DNA of 64,000 nt. Origin: CBDDBK01 sp965225715 (GTDB lineage: Bacteria > Bacteroidota > Bacteroidia > Cytophagales > Flammeovirgaceae). Location: assembly GCA_965225715.1 (NCBI GenBank), contig CBDDBK010000001.1, positions 47,078 to 111,077 of the forward strand, written 5' to 3'. Under the pieces are notes generated by a model, which did not search any database, was not told the DNA's origin, and worked only from the letters and a program-made list of their open reading frames with translations. The translations under genes were made by a program, and so were the position numbers. This document shows positions 38,715 to 45,943 of the stretch, in pieces (positions within the stretch are counted from its first letter, which is position 1; each line of letters starts with the position of its first letter).

Positions 38715-38900
38715 GAAGAAAACGATCCAAAAACACGAGAACAAATTCTTGAAGCTTTGGAAAAAGAAGGGTTATTAGATAGTATTAGAGAAGAGTTAGA
38801 ATATTTGAGCGATGATGATTTACTAGTATATTTAAATGATTATAAGCCAATAGAAAAAAAAGGTAAAAAGAAGAAAAAAAAGAAAAAGAAGAAAAAATAA
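38433..38900 (+). pseudogene. Out-of-frame C-terminal tail of the giant secreted protein
   Basis: The frame encodes 13-residue repeats KKERQAEEEAEQL, then REQILEALEKEGLLDSIREE, LEYLSDDDLLVYLND and a Lys-only end. Removing the two extra bases near 38411 would fuse it to the upstream frame, giving ~1805 aa. The tail predicts a long single alpha-helix or coiled coil and a basic terminus. Alone it has no signal peptide and no credible start. Confidence 0.7.
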
Positions 38901-38974
38901 TACCTTTATTTTGATGAATAGAATAGTATAAAATACTAATTATCAATACCTTAACTTTGTTGATTCTTAGCCTA

Positions 38975-39018
38975 TACAAGACTTTTTTACACACATTATC
39001 AATCACTTATGAGTATAA
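38975..39018 (-). repeat. Hairpin-forming dispersed repeat, inverted copy
   Basis: The reverse complement reads TTTATACTCATAAGTGATTG then ATAATGTG...AAGTCTTGTA, matching 5911-5953 and 58075-58122. Confidence 0.5.
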
Positions 39019-39351
39019 AAACTCAGAAACTTTTTATTATAAATATAAAAAAATAGAATGTTTTATTAAGTTATAAATTTATGATAATCAAATTTTTATA
39101 GTTTTATATTATACAAAAGTCTTGATTTAGACTATTTTATTAAAAGCAGTTTGGCTTATACTAATTTCCGTTTCCGTCTTTTTTCTATAAATATCGACTA
39201 TATTCACCGGACAAACTTGTATTATGCGCTTATATCATCTTCTTTTTTCTAGCAAATTGAACTGTTTACGAATCTATTTTTTCTTTCGATATAATGAGCT
39301 AAGGTAATAATTATCAAAACCTTAACTTAAAATTCAAATAAAATCATTTAC

Positions 39352-39379
39352 TTTGAAAACCAGAAAATCATTACTTTTG
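39352..39379 (+). promoter_or_regulatory. Candidate promoter upstream of dusB
   Basis: TTTG (39352-39355), a 16-bp gap, then TACTTTTG (39372-39379): a near-ideal Bacteroidota -33/-7 pair. The first ATG after it is 39410, not dusB (39596). Confidence 0.5.
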
Positions 39380-39458
39380 TAACTTTAACAAATTTATTAA
39401 ATATTAAAAATGAATAAAATCCTATTTATAATTATGATTTATATTAAAAAAAATCTGA

Positions 39459-39552
39459 TATAGCAAAGCTATTTTATTTTGCGAAATGTTAAGTTTCAAT
39501 ACCAATAGGTTAGAAGCCGAAAAACTCTCTTTTTCAAGTAATCTGAGTATAA
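39459..39552 (+). repeat. 94-bp MITE-like repeat before dusB
   Basis: TATAGCAAAGCTATTTTATT to GTAATCTGAGTATAA; close sister of the copy at 6850-6943. Confidence 0.7.
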
Positions 39553-39595
39553 TACAACATTTAGCTGCTACTTTATTTTCCAAAGTATTGATAAT

Positions 39596-40585
39596 ATGAA
39601 TATAGACAGTGTAAGTTTACCTGATTTTCCCTTATTATTAGCACCTATGGAAGATGTTAGTGATCCACCTTTTCGGGCTGTTTGCAAAGAACAAGGGGTA
39701 GATTTAATGTTTACAGAGTTTATTTCTGTAGAAGGGCTTATTAGGGATTCTCAGAAAAGTATTAAAAAACTTGATATTTATGACTATGAGCGTCCTATAG
39801 GCATTCAAATTTTTGGAGCTAATATCGAATCTATGCGTTTAGCTGCCAAAATCGTAGAGCAATCTCAACCTGAAATTTTAGATATCAACTATGGCTGTCC
39901 TGTAAAAAAAGTGGCTTGTAAAGGGGCAGGAGCTGGCATTTTACTCGATTTACCTAAAATGCAAAAAATGACCGAAGAGATTGTAAAAATGGTTAATATT
40001 CCTGTAACTGTAAAAACCCGACTTGGTTGGGATGATAATACTATTAAAATAGTTGAAGTAGCTAATAGACTACAAGATGTAGGTATAAAAGCCCTTAGTA
40101 TACATGGGCGTACTCGCAAGCAAATGTATAAAGGTCAGGCTAACTGGGATTATATTGCCCAAGTCAAACAAGATCCTAATATTACAATACCTATTTTTGG
40201 TAATGGCGATATAGATAGCCCGGAAAAAGCATTAGCGTATAAAGAAAAATATGGTGTAGATGGTTTGATGATTGGTAGAGCAGCGATTGGTTATCCTTGG
40301 ATTTTTAGAGAAATTAAACATTATTTCAAAACAAAAAAGCATCTTGCCCCACCAACTCTTCAAGAACGTATTAATGTTTGCAAAAAACACCTTGCCTTTT
40401 CAGTTGATTGGAAAGGCTCTAAAACGGGTATATATGAGATGAGACGTCATTACACAAACTATTTTAAACACATTCCTAATTTTAAATCATACCGACAAAA
40501 ACTTGTTCAAAGCTTTGATTATCAAGAAATTTTGGACTTATTAGATTCTATTCCTTTTGAAAATTATGAAATTATTTATAGTTAA
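39596..40585 (+). CDS. dusB: tRNA-dihydrouridine synthase
   Basis: A 329-aa flavoprotein that reduces uridine to dihydrouridine in the tRNA D-loop using FMN and NADPH. It has LLAPMEDVSDPPFR at the N terminus and QIFGANIE. The active-site loop NYGCPVKKVACKGAGAGILL holds the catalytic Cys, followed by VTVKTRLGWDD, SIHGRTRKQMYKG and GNGDIDSPEKAL with IGRAAIG for FMN phosphate binding. Assignment to the DusB subgroup is by overall resemblance. It starts 43 bp after a MITE-like repeat. Confidence 0.9.
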   Translation: MNIDSVSLPDFPLLLAPMEDVSDPPFRAVCKEQGVDLMFTEFISVEGLIRDSQKSIKKLDIYDYERPIGIQIFGANIESMRLAAKIVEQSQPEILDINYGCPVKKVACKGAGAGILLDLPKMQKMTEEIVKMVNIPVTVKTRLGWDDNTIKIVEVANRLQDVGIKALSIHGRTRKQMYKGQANWDYIAQVKQDPNITIPIFGNGDIDSPEKALAYKEKYGVDGLMIGRAAIGYPWIFREIKHYFKTKKHLAPPTLQERINVCKKHLAFSVDWKGSKTGIYEMRRHYTNYFKHIPNFKSYRQKLVQSFDYQEILDLLDSIPFENYEIIYS

Positions 40586-40615
40586 ATAATAGTTCGGCTT
40601 TTTAAAATAGAATAT

Positions 40616-42379
40616 CTACTTTTCTATTTTAAATTCAATATCTTTACTATGTTTGTTATCCAAGTTATCCTCAGCAAAGACCTTTAACTTATAGTCTTTT
40701 TCAGGTAAAAAGCCACTAATGACGCCTGCATAGTTTTTTTGAGGTCCTCCATTGATAGAGTAAAATATTTTATTGGTGCCTGTTTGTGCATCTGTAGCAG
40801 CTAAATAAACCTTTAAAGCACTACTATAAATATTTCTATTATTTTCTGTACTTGAAAAGGGTAAGCTGCTAAAGTGAATAAATATTTCAGGTCCTTGATT
40901 ATCAACTACAAAATAAGTTTTTCCTATATTCCGGTTATTTACGTTATCATATCCAAAATAATTAAGTTGATAAAAACCTTTTTCTTCAAATTTTAAAGCA
41001 CCTGTATATAAAATTTCTTCTTGATTGGTATTGAGAAGGTATTTAATGTTTTTTAGTCCTGATTCTTTATCATGTCCTTTTAAAATTAATTCGGTTTGAC
41101 TATTGATGTAGGTTGTATCTCTAACTTTAAAAGTTTTTCCTTTAAACAAAGAACTTAAAGATGGTCCATTTAGGTCAACATATATTCGGTTTGTGCTATG
41201 TTTTAAATTTTCTTGTTCCTCTTTATTTCTATTACCTACATTATCTGTAGCATAAAAATGTATAATATGTTCTCCTTGTAAATCAGGTAAATAAATAGGG
41301 TCTGTAAAAAGTTGATAATCACCTTTGTCAAAAGCATATAAAATATTTTTAACCCCTGCTTTATTATCAATGGCTATAAGGTTTAATTTAGTTCTACCAG
41401 AGAAATAAACTTTATTATCTACCGTAAACTTATCACCTAATATATCTGAAGAAACAATAGGTGCTGTTTTATCGAGATAAAATGAAAATGATTGAATTTG
41501 TTCAGTATTATCTAATTTATCAATAGAATAGTAGTTAATTGTATGGTATCCATCTTCAAGTTGACTAATATTTATATTTTTACCATTATACTCCACTAAT
41601 TGTCTATCATCAATTTTAAAATAAGTCTTTTTGACACCGACTAAATCATCATTTACTAAAAGGCTTATTTTTGATTTTTCAGATATAATGCTATCTTTTA
41701 TTTCCGCACCTGAAATATTATAATATGTTTTTGGGGCACTGGCATCAACAACAAAAACCTGAGAAAGCACCTTTTCTGAATTACCAACATTATCAACCGA
41801 GTAATATTTTAAGTTATAAATTCCTTGTTCATTTATAGCAATATTTTTATCATAAATCTTGAATATAGTATCATTAAGAGCATAGTAGGTATTTTTAATA
41901 CCTGATTGATAGTCTATGACATTAATGTGCATATCCAATTTTTTACCATAGTATATTGTATCTTTATTGGTATAACTTTCAGTATTTTTAAATTCAAGAG
42001 TAGATATAGGTGGTTTTCCATCAGCATATATTTCAAATAATACTTCTAACCTGGGTTGTACAATTGTTCTTGTAGTAGGGTCTACGGCATGTCGGGTTCT
42101 GATAAAATTAATACCTTCAGTATCAAAATAAAATGGATTAGCATATTTTGGTGTCCCTTTACTTTTAAGTTTTATATTATTATTGCCTTCAGGGTTATCG
42201 GCAATAAATATATAGATGGGTTGACTTTTTGGCCAATATAGATCGCCTTTTTGATTTGTATAAGGTTCTAATTTATGTTTAGATTGTTGAGCAATAAGAT
42301 GATTATTGTTAAACAAATAAAAAACCAATAATAGACCTAGGATACTGTATTTTATGAATATACGGATCAGTAAAATCAT
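40616..42379 (-). CDS. Secreted protein with repeated OmpL47-type beta domains
   Basis: The 587-aa product has an N-terminal signal (YSILGLLLVFYLFNNNHLIAQ). After an ~120-aa lead, at least four ~95-residue repeats follow the OmpL47-like pattern, ending ...YNLKYYSVDNVGNSE, YHTINYYSIDKLDNTEQ, HIIHFYATDNVGNRNKEE, FYQLNYFGYDNVNNRN. Each is preceded by a Tyr-rich KNTYYALND-like strand and followed by a DxxxP linker (VVDASAPKTYY, LDKTAPIVSS). Such domains occur in surface proteins of Bacteroidota and Leptospira. The function is unknown, probably periplasmic or surface-exposed. It converges on dusB with 30 bp between stops. Confidence 0.75.
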   Translation of the reverse strand: MILLIRIFIKYSILGLLLVFYLFNNNHLIAQQSKHKLEPYTNQKGDLYWPKSQPIYIFIADNPEGNNNIKLKSKGTPKYANPFYFDTEGINFIRTRHAVDPTTRTIVQPRLEVLFEIYADGKPPISTLEFKNTESYTNKDTIYYGKKLDMHINVIDYQSGIKNTYYALNDTIFKIYDKNIAINEQGIYNLKYYSVDNVGNSEKVLSQVFVVDASAPKTYYNISGAEIKDSIISEKSKISLLVNDDLVGVKKTYFKIDDRQLVEYNGKNINISQLEDGYHTINYYSIDKLDNTEQIQSFSFYLDKTAPIVSSDILGDKFTVDNKVYFSGRTKLNLIAIDNKAGVKNILYAFDKGDYQLFTDPIYLPDLQGEHIIHFYATDNVGNRNKEEQENLKHSTNRIYVDLNGPSLSSLFKGKTFKVRDTTYINSQTELILKGHDKESGLKNIKYLLNTNQEEILYTGALKFEEKGFYQLNYFGYDNVNNRNIGKTYFVVDNQGPEIFIHFSSLPFSSTENNRNIYSSALKVYLAATDAQTGTNKIFYSINGGPQKNYAGVISGFLPEKDYKLKVFAEDNLDNKHSKDIEFKIEK

Positions 42380-42767
42380 TGTATTTAGGATTAAAAAATT
42401 AGACTTTATATTAAAAAATTTAATAATTATTTTATTTTCAATAGTTTATGTTTTAAATATTTATTTCACACAAAAAAAGCAATACATATAATCTATTCTT
42501 ATGCAAATAAGGCTTTCCTATAAAGCAAGTGTGCAAGAATAAGTTTATTTAATAATAAAAGTTTGATAAAATATAATTTAAAATTTATCCATAATCTTTA
42601 TAAAAGAATAAGTAAAGAATAAGTTAGAAAATTTTATGAATCTTTATTTTTTAATATAAGTTAAATTAATATTAATTAGGAAATATGAAAATCAAATATT
42701 TGAAACCTTATTAATTTTATTAATCACTAAATTAACAGAGCCAAAAAATACTAAAGAACCTCTATTT
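42380..42767. other. Intergenic region
   Basis: 388 bp of AT-rich sequence in which I see no gene, RNA or known repeat. Confidence 0.5.
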
Positions 42768-44615
42768 TTAACTAAAACATGTTCCGATAATCAAAATATC
42801 ATCTGTTTGTTTTGTATTTCCTTTCCAATTTTTTAGAGTGGTTTCCATAATTGCTTTTTGGATTTCAAAAGATTTGTTTGAAATTTCTAAAAACATGTTT
42901 TTTAAGTTTTTAACCATAAATTTTCCTTTATTATCATCACCAAACTGGTCAGCAAAGCCATCTGTAAAAATATAATATTTTATTTGAGAATTAAATGGGA
43001 CTTCTGTAGAAGTATATGAATCATCTATTTTATATTTGGTTCTGCCACCTATAGTATTCCGGGTGCCTTTTATTTCTTTTATTTCTTGATTTTCAATATA
43101 TACTAAAGCATGCTTGGCCCCTGCGTAGGACAGTTTTCTTAGCTTTTTATCAAAAGTTAAAATAGAAGCATTCATACCATCTTGCAATTCATCAACCGAT
43201 CTGTTTAGGTTTAAAGTATCGTGAACTTTTGTATCTAAACTGTCTAATATTTTTCCAGGATCTGTAATTTTTTCATTATTAACAATTTGATTTAATAAAT
43301 TAATTCCCATTATAGATATAAAGGCACCCGGTACTCCATGTCCTGTGCAATCTACACAAGCGATAACTATTTTATTATCTATTTCTCGAAACCAAAAAAA
43401 ATCTCCGCTTACAATATCTTTTGGTTGGAAAAAAATAAAAGCATCTTCTAATATATCAGTAAGTAAACCAAAACTATCCATTATAGATGTTTGAATCCGT
43501 TTAGCATAGTTGATACTGGCGGTAATATTTTTATTTTTAGAATGAATTTCATTAACAGCTAGTTCTAATTTTTCTTTTTGAAACAATATTTCTTGCTGAG
43601 CTTTAAAGATTTCTGCATTTTTTTGAGACAATAGTTTATTATCTTTTTGAATTTTAAAAATAATATATGCTCCAAATAGAAGTATAAGAAGTATAATAAC
43701 ACTAATAGAACGAAGGGTAATAATGTGGTTTTGGTGTTTTTGAATTTCAGACTTATTTTTTTCCTCTTGTAGACGTTTATTCATCTCAATTTCCTGTTTT
43801 TCTTTTCTTAATAAAAGATAGGCTAGTTCTTTTTTATTAAGACTATCTATTAAACTTTTAGAAGTCTGATCAATTTCAATAAGTCTAGAAGTTGTCTGTT
43901 CCAATTTTGTATCTTTGATTCTTTTTTCTTGTTCTATTTCTTTTAACCTTGATTCTGTTTCTATTTTTTCTTGTTCTTTATTTTTAATAGTTTTTTCAGT
44001 AAACTTTCGGTAGAGCGTGTAATGTTTTGCTGTTTGTTTTCGATCGCCAACCTTACGATAAACTTCCGCAAGTGTTCCGTGTATATTTTTTATGCGTTCT
44101 TCATCATTTAGTTCAATAGAATATGAAAGAGCTTCATTAAGGTATTTAATACTCTCATGATTTTTATTTTGTTTAGCAAATACAAGAACCATATTTAAGA
44201 TGACATCTATAATCTTAGCTTTCTTTTTTTCTTTTCGGTATTCGGTAAGAACTTCTACAAATCTATCTAAAGATTGATCATATTTTTGCATATCAAAATA
44301 AATTAATCCCAAATTATTATTAATTCTTGTGATAGCTGATATATTCTTGAGTTGTCTATTTAATATATTTGATTCTTCATAATATTTAGCAGCTTTTTGA
44401 AAATGATTATACTCCCAATAAAGAAAGGCTAGCATGTTAAGGCATCGGGAAGCCTCATTTATTTGATTTGTTTGCTGATATTTTTTTACTAAATTCAAAT
44501 AATTCTCTATTTTAGATTTATCCTCTTTAGATATTTCTTTTTTAATTGCTTGAGTATCAAAAAAAAAAGAAATAAGTATTCCAAAAAATAATAAAAAATA
44601 AATTAAAAATTTCAT
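42768..44615 (-). CDS. TPR-containing SpoIIE-type protein phosphatase (PP2C fold), membrane anchored
   Basis: The 615-aa product has an N-terminal signal or anchor (FLIYFLLFFGILISFFF). About five TPR motifs follow (RCLNMLAFLYWEYNHFQKAAKY, RINNNLGLIYFDMQKYDQSL, IHGTLAEVYRKVGDRKQT), then a coiled coil, one transmembrane helix (SVIILLILLFGAYIIF, ~residue 300) and a second coiled coil. From ~370 there is a SpoIIE/RsbU phosphatase: DIVSGDFFWFREIDNKI, ACVDCTGHGVPGAFIS, DGMNASILTFD and FTDGFADQFGD supply the metal-binding Asp residues. Proteins of this build dephosphorylate Ser/Thr on partner-switch regulators such as anti-anti-sigma factors. No partner is adjacent. Confidence 0.88.
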   Translation of the reverse strand: MKFLIYFLLFFGILISFFFDTQAIKKEISKEDKSKIENYLNLVKKYQQTNQINEASRCLNMLAFLYWEYNHFQKAAKYYEESNILNRQLKNISAITRINNNLGLIYFDMQKYDQSLDRFVEVLTEYRKEKKKAKIIDVILNMVLVFAKQNKNHESIKYLNEALSYSIELNDEERIKNIHGTLAEVYRKVGDRKQTAKHYTLYRKFTEKTIKNKEQEKIETESRLKEIEQEKRIKDTKLEQTTSRLIEIDQTSKSLIDSLNKKELAYLLLRKEKQEIEMNKRLQEEKNKSEIQKHQNHIITLRSISVIILLILLFGAYIIFKIQKDNKLLSQKNAEIFKAQQEILFQKEKLELAVNEIHSKNKNITASINYAKRIQTSIMDSFGLLTDILEDAFIFFQPKDIVSGDFFWFREIDNKIVIACVDCTGHGVPGAFISIMGINLLNQIVNNEKITDPGKILDSLDTKVHDTLNLNRSVDELQDGMNASILTFDKKLRKLSYAGAKHALVYIENQEIKEIKGTRNTIGGRTKYKIDDSYTSTEVPFNSQIKYYIFTDGFADQFGDDNKGKFMVKNLKNMFLEISNKSFEIQKAIMETTLKNWKGNTKQTDDILIIGTCFS

Positions 44616-44689
44616 TTGACTTTATCTAAAATTATTAATATTTTAATTAAAGTTTTTACAATAATTTGTGCTAATCAGAATAATTTAAA

Positions 44690-44766
44690 GATATGATTTT
44701 TAGAACTTCATGATTAATGAGTTAAAAATTCTAAAAATCTTTTTTTTTAAGTGACATGGCTACTAA
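44690..44766 (+). repeat. Decayed MITE-like repeat
   Basis: ATATGATTTTTAGAACTTCA, ATTAATGAGTTAAAAATTC and TTTAAGTGACATGGCTACTA keep the family's core and right half; the left end is poor. Confidence 0.45.
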
Positions 44767-44940
44767 ATAGTTTTGTAAATATTTTTAAAAATTTGATAAT
44801 CAATTAGTTTTAGTTTTAATTTTCCTAATTCTTAATTATCAAATTTGAGCAGTAGTATTTGAGTTATTTAAATAATTACCAATATAGAAAAAAACAGTTC
44901 TCTAATAACATTTTAAACTCTAATTCTATATAGAATTTTT

Positions 44941-45754
44941 GGTGGTGTTATACAAAATATGATGTCAAATTTTACATATGCCCGTTATTGATATAAAAGA
45001 AAGCTAACATCTGGCTTTGCGATGATTAGACTTCTTTTTAGAAAAGCAACAAGTTCTACGAACTAAACGGCTGATTCGATGACGCAGACGACAATTATTA
45101 CCCTTTATACCCTTTGTAAAACATTTGCCTATCAAATGCTTACAATCTTCAAAGCCCCCTTTAAATGCCTCCCAGTTATCGGTACAAACTTCTTTGAAAC
45201 CAACACCAAGAGCCTTTAAACTAGACCATAGATGCTGCACTGTTTTGCAATCACGCTTGCCCCAAGCCCAAGAAACTATCTCGCCACTCTGACGACAATA
45301 CGCATCAATCAACCAGTATTTCTGCCCCTTCTTTTTCACATAAGACCAAAGCTCATCAACCTCTAAGCTAGCATAAAAACGTTGTTTGGGCTTGATAGAA
45401 ACCGTGGTATTGGCAAGAATAGATAAAACTTTTTTAGGGCTAATACCTTCTAATTCAAAAATATCCCTAATACCTACTCGTCTGACAAGCATATGTTTAA
45501 CCCGCTCAGTTATTCCTTTTTGACACCCTCGATAACTCAGCTCCTGAGGAGCTATAAACTGCCGACCGCAGCTTTTACACTCATAATTTTGCTTCTTCCA
45601 TTTTTTCTTATATCTTTCCCTTCGCATTTGGGGCATTTTAGGGTTATTTCTATCGTCATTTTGTCTCATTTGGGTGAAACAAATGAACAAATTTAACTCT
45701 AAATGTCTCAATATCAAAAATATTTCCTTAAATCATACTTTCTACAACACTACC
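44941..45754 (-). mobile_element. IS1-family insertion sequence, copy 2
   Basis: Same 814-bp layout as copy 1, with TGGTGGTGTTATAC on the left; the right end is slightly decayed (CAACACTACCC). It is inserted between the phosphatase and the G+C-rich FGE gene, directly against a scrap of coding sequence (45753-45824). Confidence 0.85.
45004..45659 (-). CDS. IS1 transposase (copy 2, main frame unbroken)
   Basis: Translation from ATG 45659 gives MTIEITLKCPKCEGKDIRKN, the first zinc half-site. The second half-site, NYECKSCGRQFIAPQEL, is in the -1 frame, so full reading needs a frameshift near the AAAAAAT run (about 45614-45620) or the gene is damaged. The main frame then encodes the helix-turn-helix (LEGISPKKVLSIL), VDELWSYVKKKGQKYWLIDA, CTDNWEAFKGGF and the basic C-terminal RLRHRISRLVRRTCCFSKK, all typical of IS1. 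Trp of VDELW is intact, unlike copy 1. Confidence 0.8.
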
Positions 45755-45824
45755 CAAACTCCTTGGTCAGATCCAAAATTTTATGACTCCCCAAAAATTT
45801 ATTGAGCTCTTCTTGACCGCACTT
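45753..45824 (-). pseudogene. Coding scrap downstream of the FGE gene (possible DGR accessory fragment)
   Basis: The minus-strand frame, open for 24 codons, includes EELNKFLGSHKILDLTKEF and is cut by IS1 on one side and by palindromic repeats on the other. The pattern resembles the start of small proteins found beside reverse transcriptases in some DGRs, but this is an impression from a short piece. It has no start codon of its own. Confidence 0.35.
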
Positions 45825-45826
45825 TT

Positions 45827-45899
45827 AAACCCTCAAGGTTTTAAAAACCTTGAGGGTTTTCCTAACAAACCTCGTAGGTTTTAAAAACCTATGAGGTTT
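45827..45899. repeat. Two adjacent near-perfect palindromes
   Basis: Arms ACCCTCAAGGTTTT/AAAACCTTGAGGGT (about 45829-45858) and AAACCTCGTAGGTTTT/AAAACCTATGAGGTTT (about 45868-45899). Palindromes of this kind are scattered in several Bacteroidota genomes. Here they follow the FGE gene and could end its transcription. Confidence 0.75.
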
Positions 45900-45943
45900 C
45901 CTCCGGGCTTTAGCTCAACAATAGGCTTAAGCCTTTTTCAGAA

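Larger units (their letters stand above)
38901..39595. other. Intergenic region with repeats, a promoter and a short orphan reading frame
   Basis: There is no full gene. Contents are a hairpin repeat copy (38975-39018), an AT-rich motif near 39070-39105, a good promoter (39352-39379), an 18-codon frame (39410-39463) that looks like the start of an exported protein, and a MITE-like repeat (39459-39552) just before dusB. Confidence 0.6.

Noticed and set aside
38406..38744. Minus-strand FFFSLTLFFQLFG repeat protein
   Set aside because: It is the complement of the KKERQAEEEAEQL repeat array and has no signal or start context.
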